DNA of 64,000 bases from Paenibacillus zeisoli (GCF_003994465.1 NZ_RZNX01000001.1:434001-498000); one strand, 5' to 3'. Positions 29,328-39,396 are shown, counted from the stretch's first letter. Notes: generated by a model not told the origin, from the sequence alone. A program made the numbers and translations.

Positions 29328-30758
29328 ATGAGCAAGAAGCATATCGTGGAATGGATTGAACAAAATCAAGCAAGCTTCGACCATCTGGCCGATCAAATCT
29401 GGGCACATCCTGAGCTCGCGTATGAAGAGCGGTTCGCATCCGAAGCACAAATCGAAGTGCTGCAGGATGCAGGATTTCGCATTACTAAGGAGGTAGGAGG
29501 CATTCGAACAGCGTTCATTGCTGAAAACGGTAGCGGATCCCCAGTAATTGGGATCATTGGTGAATTCGACGCCTTGCCAGGGTTGTCGCAACGCGTAGGG
29601 GTCAAGCATGAGCCAATCGTACACAATGGAGCTGGGCATGGCTGTGGTCATAATCTGCTTGGAACTGCAGGTGTAGAGGCAGCGATCGCGATTATGGATC
29701 GACTGCTAACAGAAGGGCAATCGGGTACAGTGCGTTATTACGGATGCCCCGCTGAGGAGGTGCTGTCAGGTAAGACGTTTATGGCTCGTGATGGGGTGTT
29801 CGATGATCTGGACGCAGCTCTTACTTGGCATCCTGGTTCCTCCAATCTAGCTGTATCTGCCGGCACATCAGCGCTAACTTCTATTGAGCTCCATTTCCAT
29901 GGCCGTGCTGCACACGCAGGAGCTGCTCCTCATCTGGGCAGAAGCGCACTCGATGCAGTAGAGCTTATGAATGTGGGTGCGAATTACTTACGGGAACATG
30001 TGCCTGACGGTTCCCGTATTCATTACACCATTACAGATGGAGGGATCGTACCGAATATCGTACCAGACCACGCAAGCGTGTGGTACTTTCTGCGGGGCGT
30101 GAATCGCGAGCATGTGGACGGTCTGCTTCAGCGTCTACTCAATATTGCACGAGGTGCCGCTCTAATGACGGAAACAACTGTCAAATGGGAGATTAAGGCT
30201 GGCGCCTACGATTTCAAGCCGAATGAGACGCTGAATGATCTGCTCGTGAAGCAGTGGGAGGAAGCAGGACCGCTTGCTTTTACAGAAGAGGAGTTGGAAT
30301 GGGCGGTTTCGCTAACGGACAGCGTGGATTCTGCTGCGCTGCGCCAAGCTAGGATTCAACAGGAACGGCTGGGGCTTGGAGAGGAAGGACTTCTTCCAAC
30401 GAGTTTCGCAACATGGAAGCCAGTTGGTGTTACGCTAGGAGGCTCGACCGATCTGGGAGATGTGTCTTGGATTACGCCTGTCGGTACCATTACAACAACA
30501 TGCGCTCCGGTTGGCGTACAAGTACATACTTGGCAAGCAACGGCATCCTTCGGCTCCTCCATTGGCCGCAAAGGCATGCAGTATGCTGCAAAGCTAATCG
30601 CACTCGCTGCTTATGAACTGATTACGAACGAAGAATCATTGTCACGAGCTAAGGAGGAATTCCGCCAGGCGACGCTTCACCACAAATATGTACCTGCGAT
30701 TCCGTCGGATGTTCTGCCGCCGATCACCCTATCCGAACGAGTCGAGGTCAGTCGATGA
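29328..30758 (+). CDS. M20 family amidohydrolase (AbgB / p-aminobenzoyl-glutamate hydrolase-like)
   Basis: A 476-residue M20D metallopeptidase. Metal-site motifs are visible: GEFDALPG, GHGCGHNLLG (residues about 98-107), PAEEVLSGK and the dimerisation-domain GRAAHAGAAPHLGRSALDAV. The sequence GGSTDLGDVSWITPVGTITT near the end, with HTWQATASFGSSIG, is typical of AbgB, which cleaves p-aminobenzoyl-glutamate from folate breakdown. The start is the ATG at 29328 after GAGGAGG. It heads an operon with a complete peptide ABC transporter (4-bp overlap with the next gene), so imported peptides or PABA-glutamate are likely substrates. Confidence 0.88.
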   Translation: MSKKHIVEWIEQNQASFDHLADQIWAHPELAYEERFASEAQIEVLQDAGFRITKEVGGIRTAFIAENGSGSPVIGIIGEFDALPGLSQRVGVKHEPIVHNGAGHGCGHNLLGTAGVEAAIAIMDRLLTEGQSGTVRYYGCPAEEVLSGKTFMARDGVFDDLDAALTWHPGSSNLAVSAGTSALTSIELHFHGRAAHAGAAPHLGRSALDAVELMNVGANYLREHVPDGSRIHYTITDGGIVPNIVPDHASVWYFLRGVNREHVDGLLQRLLNIARGAALMTETTVKWEIKAGAYDFKPNETLNDLLVKQWEEAGPLAFTEEELEWAVSLTDSVDSAALRQARIQQERLGLGEEGLLPTSFATWKPVGVTLGGSTDLGDVSWITPVGTITTTCAPVGVQVHTWQATASFGSSIGRKGMQYAAKLIALAAYELITNEESLSRAKEEFRQATLHHKYVPAIPSDVLPPITLSERVEVSR

Positions 30759-31783
30759 CGGCGCCGCTGCTGGAGATCGATCGACTGTCAATCGGTTTCA
30801 AAACCGATAATGGGCAAGCTGTAACTGTCGTGGAGGACTTGTCTCTGACAGCAGCCGAAGGGGAGACAATCTGCATTGTCGGCGAATCGGGCAGTGGCAA
30901 GAGTGTAGCATCACAATCCATTATGCGGCTGCTAGGTGAGAATGCTTTTATACAGCAAGGCGAGATCCGATTCAAGGGTGACAATCTGTTGAATAAGTCC
31001 GAGAAGGAGCTGCGGCGTATTCGCGGCAAGGACATCGCGATCATCTTTCAAGAACCGATGGCTGCACTGAATCCGGTATTCACGGTTGGTCATCAATTGC
31101 GGGAAGCGATTAAGCTGCATTCGAAACGGAAAGGCAGAGAGGCCAAGGAATATGCGATTGACCTCCTGCGACGGGTAGGCATATCAAGGCCAGAGTCCAT
31201 CATGAATGGTTACCCGCATACGTTGTCGGGCGGGATGAAACAGCGTGCCGTCATCGCAATGGCGATTGCAAGCAAGCCCCAGCTGCTAATCGCGGATGAG
31301 CCAACGACAGCATTGGATGTGACGGTGCAGGCACAAATCTTGCAGCTGCTGAAGAGGTTGCAAGAGGGAAGCGGAACGACAATTGTGCTCATTACCCATG
31401 ACCTTGGCGTGGTCGCCGAGATGGCGGATAAGGTTGTCGTTATGTATGCCGGTCAGATCGTGGAGCAGGCAGATGCTGAATCATTATTCGATCGTCCGCT
31501 GCATCCCTACACACAAGGATTAATGCATGCGATGCCATCGCTTCAAAAAGCTGCAGGGGCGAACGATGAGCGGCTTCTATCCATTCCAGGAACGGTACCC
31601 GCGCTGAATCGTCTTCCGCAGGGTTGTCGGTTCCATACGCGATGTGCTTACACACAAGAATGTTGCAAACAAAGCACGCCTCCGCTTGCCGCTGCTGGAG
31701 AGAATCGGCTTGTACGCTGTTGGCTCGCAGTGCCGCCGACTGGCATCGAACAGAACGCGACGGCAGGGGGCAATGCCATATGA
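30755..31783 (+). CDS. Dipeptide/oligopeptide ABC transporter ATPase (OppD/DppD-like)
   Basis: A 342-residue ATPase: Walker A GESGSGKS (residues about 44-51), Q-loop IIFQEPMAALNPVF, signature LSGGMKQRAVIAMAIA, Walker B LLIADEPTTALD, H-loop LITHDLGVVAEMADKV. The C-terminal oligopeptide-transporter extension has the Cys-rich [17 protein letters not shown], which can bind an Fe-S cluster in relatives. It overlaps the M20 gene and the next ATPase by 4 bp each (ATGA). Confidence 0.94.
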   Translation: MTAPLLEIDRLSIGFKTDNGQAVTVVEDLSLTAAEGETICIVGESGSGKSVASQSIMRLLGENAFIQQGEIRFKGDNLLNKSEKELRRIRGKDIAIIFQEPMAALNPVFTVGHQLREAIKLHSKRKGREAKEYAIDLLRRVGISRPESIMNGYPHTLSGGMKQRAVIAMAIASKPQLLIADEPTTALDVTVQAQILQLLKRLQEGSGTTIVLITHDLGVVAEMADKVVVMYAGQIVEQADAESLFDRPLHPYTQGLMHAMPSLQKAAGANDERLLSIPGTVPALNRLPQGCRFHTRCAYTQECCKQSTPPLAAAGENRLVRCWLAVPPTGIEQNATAGGNAI

Positions 31784-32793
31784 CAACCGAAGTTGTAAAC
31801 CAAGAGTCTGCCCATAACGCTCATCACGCACTACCGATTGCACGGCTGGACAATGTAAGGACGTATTACCCGATCCGAAGAGGTGTGTTCAGCCGGACAG
31901 CTGGATACGTTAGAGCGGTAGATGGCGTAACGTTAAACATTTATCCTGGCGAAACGCTTGGCCTGGTAGGTGAGTCGGGCTGTGGCAAATCGTCGATTGG
32001 CCGCACGCTTCTCCGTCTAGAGGATGTGCATGAGGGCCGGATCTGGTTCGAGCAAGAGGAGATCACTCATTTCTCTGAACGCAGGATGAAGCCGTTAAGA
32101 ACGCAAATGCAATTGATATTTCAAGACCCCTATGCTTCCTTGAATCCTCGACAGCGAGTAGGAGAGCTGCTTGCAGAGCCGCTTCGAGCACACAGACTAT
32201 CCGTCAATGCTGAAATTGCGGCAGAGGTCGATCGTTTACTGGAGCTTGTCGGCTTGCCCCGATCGAGCAAAGATCGGTTCCCGCACGAATTCTCAGGAGG
32301 CCAGCGGCAGCGAATTGGTATCGCACGGGCGCTATCGGTTCAGCCGAAGCTTATTGTATGCGATGAGCCCGTCTCAGCCCTCGACGTGTCGATACAAGCC
32401 CAGATTCTAAATCTGTTGCAGGACCTTCAGAAGGAGCTTGGTTTAACGTATCTGTTCATTGCGCACGGACTCGGAGCGGTCAAGTACATAAGCACGCGAA
32501 TAGCGGTTATGTACCTTGGACAGATCGTTGAGCTCGGCGATAAGAATCGTCTATTCGACTCACCGAGACATCCGTATACGAAGCTGCTGCTGGATGCAAA
32601 CCCTGTCTCTCATCCACGTTTGCGTGTGCGAGAGAAGGTGGTGCTTGACGGTGAGGCGCCGAATCCGGCAAGTCCCCCTAGAGGCTGCCGCTTCCATACA
32701 CGTTGTCCCTACGCACAGGCGAAGTGCCGTGAGCAGGAGCCACAGCTAGACGGTAGTATTCATGCTGCAGCTTGCCATTATCCGCTCTGGTAA
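31780..32793 (+). CDS. Dipeptide/oligopeptide ABC transporter ATPase (OppF/DppF-like)
   Basis: A 337-residue ATPase with Walker [10 protein letters not shown]-loop [14 protein letters not shown], signature [15 protein letters not shown], Walker [13 protein letters not shown] and the C-terminal extension [16 protein letters not shown] notable change is the H-loop region reading [13 protein letters not shown] where SHDLGV is usual: the His is kept but the following Asp is Gly. Start ATG at 31780 overlapping the OppD gene. Second nucleotide-binding subunit of the importer. Confidence 0.93.
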   Translation: MTTEVVNQESAHNAHHALPIARLDNVRTYYPIRRGVFSRTAGYVRAVDGVTLNIYPGETLGLVGESGCGKSSIGRTLLRLEDVHEGRIWFEQEEITHFSERRMKPLRTQMQLIFQDPYASLNPRQRVGELLAEPLRAHRLSVNAEIAAEVDRLLELVGLPRSSKDRFPHEFSGGQRQRIGIARALSVQPKLIVCDEPVSALDVSIQAQILNLLQDLQKELGLTYLFIAHGLGAVKYISTRIAVMYLGQIVELGDKNRLFDSPRHPYTKLLLDANPVSHPRLRVREKVVLDGEAPNPASPPRGCRFHTRCPYAQAKCREQEPQLDGSIHAAACHYPLW

Positions 32794-32830
32794 TGATGGA
32801 GCGATAAGAAGGGAGGATTGCGAATAACGC

Positions 32831-33781
32831 ATGCTGTTCTATTTAACTCGAAGACTGCTCATCTCATTTCCGGTGCTACTAGGCATTACGGTTATCAGCT
32901 TTATCATCATGAAGCTCGCGCCCGGTAATCCCGTCGATATGCTGATCGATCCGAATACGCCACCTGAACTGCTGGACGCGAAGAGAGAGATGCTTGGCCT
33001 GAACAGTTCCTTACCCGTCCAATATTGGCATTGGCTGAAAGGGCTTTTGCATGGACAGCTTGGCTATTCCTTCAGTTCATACGCTCCTGTTGCGGGCATG
33101 ATTGGTCAGCGAATCGGACCTACGCTGCTGCTTGCCCTTACGGCATTGCTAACAGGGCTGCTTACTGCGATCCCGCTCGGTATTGCAAGTGCGGTGCGGC
33201 ACAATAAAGCATTCGACCATACGATGACTGGCCTGGCATTCATCGGCTTATCGATACCACCATTTTTCCTGGGTCTAAGCTTGATCTATGTGTTCGCATT
33301 GAAGTTACATTGGCTGCCGACAGGAGGGATGAGCACGCTCGGCAGAGGGGGCGGCTTCAGCGATACATTGCATCATCTGATTCTGCCGGCCACTGTACTT
33401 GCTATCGGCATCGTCGGGAAAAAGATCCGTTATATCCGTGCAAGCATGCTGGATGTGCTTAGTCAGGAATATTTGAGAACTGCACGAGCGAAGGGCGTCA
33501 AGGAATCGATGGTGGTCTACAAGCATGCGCTGCGTAATGCACTGCTGCCGATTCTCACCGTATTCGGAACCGAAATTCCTGTTCTGTTGGGAGGAAGCAT
33601 TCTAGTCGAGCAGATCTTTCAATGGCCAGGTATTGGTCAGTTGACTATGCAATCGATTCTATCGCGTGATTATCCCACATTGATGGCGCTTAATCTCGTC
33701 GCTGCGATCGTTGTCATGACCTCTAATCTCATAACCGACATTCTCTATTCGTTCGCTGATCCGCGAATCCAGTACAGATGA
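32831..33781 (+). CDS. Peptide ABC transporter permease (OppB/DppB-like)
   Basis: A 316-residue permease with six predicted membrane helices, N-terminal RRLLISFPVLLGITVISFII, the periplasmic loop PGNPVDMLIDPNTPPELLD, and the EAA loop EYLRTARAKGVKESMVVYKH that docks on the ATPases. Ribosome site GGGAGG. Forms the membrane channel with the OppC-like subunit encoded next. Confidence 0.93.
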   Translation: MLFYLTRRLLISFPVLLGITVISFIIMKLAPGNPVDMLIDPNTPPELLDAKREMLGLNSSLPVQYWHWLKGLLHGQLGYSFSSYAPVAGMIGQRIGPTLLLALTALLTGLLTAIPLGIASAVRHNKAFDHTMTGLAFIGLSIPPFFLGLSLIYVFALKLHWLPTGGMSTLGRGGGFSDTLHHLILPATVLAIGIVGKKIRYIRASMLDVLSQEYLRTARAKGVKESMVVYKHALRNALLPILTVFGTEIPVLLGGSILVEQIFQWPGIGQLTMQSILSRDYPTLMALNLVAAIVVMTSNLITDILYSFADPRIQYR

Positions 33782-33792
33782 GGAAGGTGCTT

Positions 33793-34761
33793 ATGCGTGT
33801 AAATGAAATGGAACCTCAGGATACTGCATTCGTGCCTGCCGATTCGTTACCTGCAGCCTACGCGCATCAGCAGCAGGATACGAGAAAGGAATGGGATACG
33901 AATGAGTTGGAATCGATACCAACTGCTGGATTGTTCCGACAGGTTGCAGGCCGGTTCATGAAGCATCGGCTTGCCGTAATTGGTCTGGTTGTTACGTTTC
34001 TTTTGTTGATAACCGGTTTGCTCGCACCCCTATTAACGCCGCATTCACCGTATGCGGTAACAACGTCTTTCTCCGCTGCGCCATCCGGCGATCATTGGCT
34101 CGGCACGGACCAAGTGGGTCGAGATGTACTGAGCCGTCTGATCATAGCTGCTCGCGTCTCATTGATCGTTGGTTTCTCGACTGTCGGCCTATATGTCTTG
34201 TTCGGCACATTGGTCGGACTAATTTCGGCCTATGTCGGCGGTTGGCTGGATATGATCGTCATGCGGGTAACAGATATGTTCATGGCTTTCCCGTTCCTGA
34301 TGGTCATTCTGGTCGTCGTGAGTGCGCTCGGTGCTAGCCTGAAGACCATTATCGTAGTCTTGGCGCTGTTCTCTTGGCCTGCGGTTGCAAGACTCGTCAG
34401 AAGCAGCGTCCTATCTCTGAAGGAGCTGGATTATATTAAAGCTGGCCGTGCTCTGGGCTACAGTGCACCGCGCATTTGGTTCCGGCACCTGCTTCCGAAC
34501 GCAATTGGTCCAATTATCGTCAACGCAACGTTCGGCATCGCAAGTGCGATTATGAGCGAAGCGGGTCTCAGTTTTCTCGGCATGGGTGTTCAGCCGCCTA
34601 CAGCCAGCTGGGGCAATATGCTAAGTGACGCGCAATCGCTAACGGTATTGACCGACCAGCCTTGGCTGTGGGTTCCCGCAGGAACGATGCTATTAATTAC
34701 GGTGCTGGCAATTAATTTCGTTGGTGACGGACTGCGTGATGCGCTCGATCCGAAGAGTTGA
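33793..34761 (+). CDS. Peptide ABC transporter permease (OppC/DppC-like)
   Basis: A 322-residue permease: N-terminal cytoplasmic segment, first helix RLAVIGLVVTFLLLITGLLA, HWLGTDQVGRDVLSRLIIAA (the OppC signature), EAA loop DYIKAGRALGYSAPRIWFRH and terminal INFVGDGLRDALDPKS. The ATG at 33793 follows AGGAAGGTG; an ATG five codons upstream overlaps the preceding stop. Either start is possible. Confidence 0.93.
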   Translation: MRVNEMEPQDTAFVPADSLPAAYAHQQQDTRKEWDTNELESIPTAGLFRQVAGRFMKHRLAVIGLVVTFLLLITGLLAPLLTPHSPYAVTTSFSAAPSGDHWLGTDQVGRDVLSRLIIAARVSLIVGFSTVGLYVLFGTLVGLISAYVGGWLDMIVMRVTDMFMAFPFLMVILVVVSALGASLKTIIVVLALFSWPAVARLVRSSVLSLKELDYIKAGRALGYSAPRIWFRHLLPNAIGPIIVNATFGIASAIMSEAGLSFLGMGVQPPTASWGNMLSDAQSLTVLTDQPWLWVPAGTMLLITVLAINFVGDGLRDALDPKS

Positions 34762-34824
34762 TTTTGTTAAAAAGGTAGTCTCGCAACCGCTTCTCATTCT
34801 AATTTATCCAAGGAGGAATACCAT

Positions 34825-36483
34825 TTGAAATCATCGTTGCGGTTCATTACATTCACGCTACTTGCTGTACTGCTAGTGCTCTTGTCGGCTTGTACTTCAG
34901 CTCAGAATTCCAGCACAGATTCAACGAAGGCTGCTGACACTACAAATACCGATAAAACCACTGCGGCATCTGTGAAAGAGAAAGTTGTTACGATCGGCAT
35001 CGTGAACTCTCCGCCAACCCTTAACCAAATCAACGACCAAGGGGATTCTGCAACCCGGACGGTGCTGCCTCTTATTAACGACTCACTTCTCGATATCAAT
35101 ACGTCGTTTGAGTTTCTACCGAAGCTTGCCGATTCCGTAGAGACGACAGACAATCAGAACTATGTTGTAAAGCTGAATCCGAATGCCAAGTGGAATGACG
35201 ACCAGCCGTTCACGACTGCCGATGTACGTTTCACGCTCCTTACGGCACTTAATCCAAAGGTAGAGAGCTCGTTTCGTCTGAGCTTCATCGATGGGACGAA
35301 CGACGCTGGAAAGCTGGAAGAGGGTCAGACAGAGCTGTCGGGTCTTAAAATCGTAGATAAGCATACGTTCAAAGTGAAGACGAAGACGCCAATCGATCCG
35401 AATATTTTCAAGGAGACGTTCGCAACGAAGGTATACTTCATTCCGGAGCATGTGTTGAAAGACGTTGTTCCCGATCAGCTAGCGACGAACCCGTATTTTC
35501 AGAAACCGGAAGTTACGATCGGCGCCTTCAAGTTTGCGGACTTCAAGAAGGATCAATATACGGAGGTCGTCCGCAACGACAATTACTATCGCCCAGTCGC
35601 GAAGCTAGACAAAATTTACGTCAAGGTGCTGCCAGCGACGAATCTCATTGCACAGCTGCAGACAGGTGACATCCAGATGAACTCACTGCCGGTTGGACTC
35701 ATCCCGATTACCGATTATGACAAGCTGAAAGCATTGCCGAACCTGAATGTTGACTCGAGCGGTCCATCAGAGCCAGCGGAGCTGTTCTTCAACAATAAGA
35801 CGATTAATGATGTTAAAGTTCGCCAAGCGATTGCATATGCGCTGAATCGTCAGCTCATCGTCGATCAGCTGTTCAAGGGGCAAGCGGAGGTGATCGACGG
35901 AAGTGTGCCAAGCGACAACCTTTATTACAACAAGGATATTCAGCTCTTCACATACGATCCGGACAAGGCGAAGGCGCTGCTTAAGGAAGCTGGATGGGAC
36001 ACCAACAAGACGCTGCGGTTCCTCGTGCCTGCAGGCAACAAGATTCGCGAACAAGCATCGGACATTCTCGTTCAGAACTTGAAGGACGTAGGTATCAATG
36101 TCGAGGTGCAAAAATTCGACTTCAGCACGCTCATTCAGAAGGTAGACAAGGGAGAGTATGATCTTACGATTTTCAATCGGGATTACTACATTGAGCCTAG
36201 CAACTACTTCTCGCTGTTCAAGGGCGATAATGCAAACAACTTTATTTTCTATCATAATCCAAAGGCCGATGAGTTCATCTCGCAAGGGGCGACCGAGTCT
36301 GACCCAGCCAAACGGCACGACATCTACAATAAGCTGCAGCAAATTCTGCACGACGATCTCCCGACGCTCAGCATCTACTCGGAGAAACGACTCCAGGCAG
36401 TATCAAATGTCGTGGTAGGCGGCAAGCCGCTTAACCTAGGCGCGTTCAATAATGTAAATGAGTGGGATTTGAAAACCAATTAA
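34825..36483 (+). CDS. Extracellular solute-binding lipoprotein, family 5
   Basis: A 552-residue lipoprotein: signal peptide FITFTLLAVLLVLLSAC with lipobox LLSAC (Cys near residue 23), a Ser/Thr-rich linker, then SBP family 5 motifs such as NAKWNDDQPFTTADVRFTLL and KVRQAIAYALNRQLIVDQLF. It captures the peptide-like substrate outside the membrane and delivers it to the OppBCDF-like importer encoded upstream. Start TTG after AAGGAGG. Confidence 0.94.
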   Translation: MKSSLRFITFTLLAVLLVLLSACTSAQNSSTDSTKAADTTNTDKTTAASVKEKVVTIGIVNSPPTLNQINDQGDSATRTVLPLINDSLLDINTSFEFLPKLADSVETTDNQNYVVKLNPNAKWNDDQPFTTADVRFTLLTALNPKVESSFRLSFIDGTNDAGKLEEGQTELSGLKIVDKHTFKVKTKTPIDPNIFKETFATKVYFIPEHVLKDVVPDQLATNPYFQKPEVTIGAFKFADFKKDQYTEVVRNDNYYRPVAKLDKIYVKVLPATNLIAQLQTGDIQMNSLPVGLIPITDYDKLKALPNLNVDSSGPSEPAELFFNNKTINDVKVRQAIAYALNRQLIVDQLFKGQAEVIDGSVPSDNLYYNKDIQLFTYDPDKAKALLKEAGWDTNKTLRFLVPAGNKIREQASDILVQNLKDVGINVEVQKFDFSTLIQKVDKGEYDLTIFNRDYYIEPSNYFSLFKGDNANNFIFYHNPKADEFISQGATESDPAKRHDIYNKLQQILHDDLPTLSIYSEKRLQAVSNVVVGGKPLNLGAFNNVNEWDLKTN

Positions 36484-36499
36484 TCAAGGAGCGATTCCA

Positions 36500-37147
36500 A
36501 TGAGCAAAAATCTCGTTATTGTCGGTGCAGGTCCAGGCGTTAGTGCAGCAGTGGCACGTAAATTTGGTTCGAACGGCTTCCGAGTTGTACTCGTCGCCCG
36601 TAATCCATTATCGCTGGAGGTGCTCGCGAACGAGCTTCGCGACCAATCGATTGAAGCCTACACAGTAGCAGCCGATGCATCTAAACCGGAGTCGATTTCG
36701 GAGGCGTTCCAGACGATCCGTGAGCAGCATGGAACACCAGATGTGCTGCTGTATAACGCAGCGTTTATCTCTAAAGCCGCTATCTCGACATTAGAAGAGC
36801 AGCAGCTGATCGACGAATTCAAAGTGAATGTTGTAGGAGCACTGTCGAGTGTGAAAGAGGTTATTCCAGCATTCCGCGAACGCAAAGAAGGAACGATTCT
36901 GATTACGGGCGGTGGCTTCGCACTCTCGCCAAGTCCGGATTACGCATCCTTGTCGATTGGCAAAGCTGGAGTACGCTCGCTTGCATTATCGCTTGCCCAA
37001 GAATTGCAGCCTGACAACATTTATGTTGGCACGGTTACGATTGGCGGCTATGTTACGAAAGGTACCGCTTATGATCCAGATGCAATAGCTGAGAAGTATT
37101 GGGAGCTGTATCAGAAGCGCGATCAGGCGGAATTCGTATACGCATGA
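36500..37147 (+). CDS. Atypical SDR family protein lacking the catalytic Tyr position
   Basis: A 215-residue Rossmann-fold SDR: NLVIVGAGPGVSAAVARKFG (residues 4-23), VARNP, VAADASKPES, LLYNAAF in place of NNAG, and SPDYASLSIGKAGVRSLALS. In classical SDRs the active site is Y-x3-K; here the residue four before the conserved Lys is Leu, and the nearest Tyr is seven before it, so classical catalysis is doubtful. It is the last gene of the AbgB/Opp operon (16 bp after the SBP gene), suggesting processing of the imported compound. Ribosome site AAGGAGCG. Confidence 0.75.
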   Translation: MSKNLVIVGAGPGVSAAVARKFGSNGFRVVLVARNPLSLEVLANELRDQSIEAYTVAADASKPESISEAFQTIREQHGTPDVLLYNAAFISKAAISTLEEQQLIDEFKVNVVGALSSVKEVIPAFRERKEGTILITGGGFALSPSPDYASLSIGKAGVRSLALSLAQELQPDNIYVGTVTIGGYVTKGTAYDPDAIAEKYWELYQKRDQAEFVYA

Positions 37148-37204
37148 TGAGATAGCGCCAGCTGGATGAGAGGGGAGAGTGAACTCTGGAGCAGTGGAAA
37201 CTAA

Positions 37205-37370
37205 ATCTATAGCATCCTGTGGATCGGCTTGTTTCTTAATCATATGGCTTACACACTGTCCGTTCCGTTCTTCCCCTTATTTCTGCATTAGGAGCTTGGG
37301 ATAAATAGCGGCTTTGGAGGCGTGGTCTGGCGTATCGATATCGATGTGGAGGTTGTGAAGGGCTTATAGG
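37205..37370 (+). pseudogene. N-terminal relic of an MFS transporter
   Basis: One frame reads LWIGLFLNHMAYTLSVPFFP, LFLH, a TAG stop, then ELGINSGFGGVVWRI before diverging. This is the first helix and loop of a major-facilitator drug transporter. The rest of the gene is missing. It directly follows the SDR gene, so an exporter may once have been part of this operon. Confidence 0.55.
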
Positions 37371-37449
37371 ACTCATAGGAGGACGATGGAACTAAGCCAG
37401 TATGTATGTACTGAACAAAGGGAAACTTTAGCACAACAAGACACACAGC

Positions 37450-37472
37450 AGCCGGTCAAAGCCGGCTTTTTT
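37450..37472 (+). terminator. Rho-independent terminator
   Basis: Stem AGCCGG (37450-37455) / CCGGCT (37462-37467), short loop, TTTTTT tail. Probable end of the AbgB/Opp operon transcript. Confidence 0.75.
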
Positions 37473-37548
37473 GTGCCTGGTCGACCAGAGGAGAAACATA
37501 TATTTTAAATGTGAAAAACAATAGCCTTTTAATGTATGACACTAAATG

Positions 37549-37706
37549 GCGAGAGACGAAAATATGGTCGCATTGAAGTCGCTATTTTAGCGGCTTTTTT
37601 ATTTTATCGGTACAAGTTCTTGTCCCTAGCCAAGGACAAGAACTTGTACCGATTACCGGAATGGACAAGAATAAGTCCGATTACTGATTAGATGTTTATC
37701 TAAACG
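37549..37706 (+). repeat. Terminator-arm repeat, R1 copy 3
   Basis: Hairpin GAAGTCGCTATTTTAGCGGC with T-run (37575-37600), right arm CGGTACAAGTTCTTGTCC (37608-37625), inverted arm GGACAAGAACTTGTACCG (37634-37651), third arm GGACAAGAATAAGTCCG (37663-37679), end ATTACTGATTAGATGTTTAT. The first two arms are perfect inverse complements over 18 bp. Confidence 0.85.
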
Positions 37707-37935
37707 CAGCATCCAGCGACATACGATACACTCTTTAAAAATGGTACAGCCTAAGAAATTGACCCATCCGATCCAACAACGTAAATTTTTTCCGTATTAT
37801 GATACGGGTGCGTGCATTGATTGAACCCCGTCTTCTTCCCCGATCGCATCGATCAGCATTTTACGCTTGGTGGGTTTACACAAAATTATTGACAGACCCT
37901 TACATCACAGGATGATGTGTTCTATCCAGAGCATG

Positions 37936-39354
37936 CTACAAGACCGTTTCAGCAAGTCGATACATCCCTTCCTCAATAAGCCTTTCGTCTACCTTGGCAA
38001 AGCCCAATACCCATCCTTTACGTCTACTCTCCAAACAATAGGAATGAAGCTGGTGTACCCGAACTCCGCCCTGAAGCGCCCGAAGGGTCATCGTATCCTC
38101 GTCAAACGATTCATCCGCTTCCAATAGTACATGCAAGCCGGTTTCAATCCCTTGCAACGTGAACTTGTTTCCGAGACCACTGGCGGTAATCGCCTTTTGC
38201 ATGACTTCATGACGACGTCTATAAATATTTCTGGCTCGTCGCATAAGGCGCATAAAATACCCATGCTCGATGAAATGTGCAAGTGCCACTTGTTCCATGA
38301 TCGGGAGGTGGCGATAGGTGAACGCTTGCACGCGAGCCAGTTGTGCAATAGCTTCGGCAGGTCCAACAATTGCGGATATGCGAATGCCCGGCATGGTCAA
38401 TTTCGAGAAACTCATTAAATAGAGACAATTTTGTGGAAGTTGGCTAAATAAAGTGAGCATCGGATCTCCACGGTACCGGAATTCACTGTCATAATCATCC
38501 TCGACAATCCATGCACGTTGCTGAGCGGCTCTATGCAAAAGCTGTTGCCTGCGTGGTTCTGATAACATTACACCTACGGCACACTGATGAGCAGGGGTCA
38601 CAAGTATGAGCTTCGCTTCAGCGGGCACCTTCTCTATGACAAGGCCGTGCTCATCAACAGGAACTGGAGTAACCTTCATTTGCCGGTATTTCATCGTCAT
38701 CCAAGCAACGGGATAGCCTGGGTCCTCGACGGTTACGATATCTCCTTTGGTCAAAAGTGTTTGTGCGATGAGATCAATACTCTGCTGGGCTCCGGATGTT
38801 AGCAAGATTTGATCCGTTTGTACATGAATCCCGCGTTCTAGCGATAAATATCGTTGGATTTGTCGGCGTAAACGCTCAAAGCCATAAGCATCTCCGTAAA
38901 ACCAGGAAGAAACATTGAATTGGGAAGAGGCATTCAAATACGATTTGCGCCACGCTTTTAACAACTGCGTATCTACAAAAGGTTGATAGGGACTAAAATC
39001 AATGACCGATTCCTGATTATCCTTACTTCTAAACCAGTGTTGGGACTGTTCGACTAGCAACGGCAGTTCAGGAAGCTGTGGCGGATCAAGCGAGGGAGCA
39101 CATTTGGCAATGATCTGAATCCAATCATTAACGCGTGTCCCCCCGCGTCCTGATGTTACCGTATAACCACGGGTTAGCAGTTCATCATACACAATTTGGA
39201 TGGTGGAGCGGGACACTCCCAACTGCTGAGCGAGCTCTCGAGTGGGCATCAAGAGCTGTCCTGGCTTCTAGACACCATTGGTAATATGATCGATGGCTTG
39301 ACCGAGCAATTGCTGCCATAGGGGTCTTTTATCGTCCCTGTTTACTTCCAGCAA
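37936..39354 (-). pseudogene. MocR/GntR-aminotransferase regulator interrupted by an in-frame stop
   Basis: A PdxR/MocR-type regulator: N-terminal GntR winged helix (TRELAQQLGVSRSTIQIVYD) and a PLP-binding aminotransferase-like domain (LTSGAQQSIDLIAQTLL, VEDPGYPVAWMTMKY, IVEDDYDSEFRYRGDPM, SFSKLTMPGIRISA with the PLP Lys). Full-length translation would start at TTG 39354 (LLEVNRDDKRPLWQQLLGQA) after GGGGGG. A TAG at 39268-39270 stands where the paralogue at 43579-45015 has TGG (TGKWPPGELLLPSRELA). A downstream ATG (39249 or 39252) could restart, but the product would lack the first helix of the DNA-binding domain. Otherwise intact, so the lesion is recent, or the stop is suppressed, or it is an error. 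Confidence 0.85.
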
Positions 39355-39396
39355 TTTGATCCCCCCGTATAGAATGAAGTGAATTCATACCTCTTT

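Larger units (their letters stand above)
37148..37935. other. Intergenic region with transporter relic, terminator and R1 repeat
   Basis: About 790 bases between operons with no intact gene. Contents: the MFS relic at 37205-37370, a terminator at 37450-37472 and R1 repeat copy 3 at 37549-37706. 37707-37935 shows nothing recognisable. Confidence 0.6.

Noticed and set aside
37549-37706. A CRISPR-like array
   Set aside because: The repeated ACAAGAACTTGT units alternate in orientation, differ in spacing and occur only three times per site; there are no cas genes.
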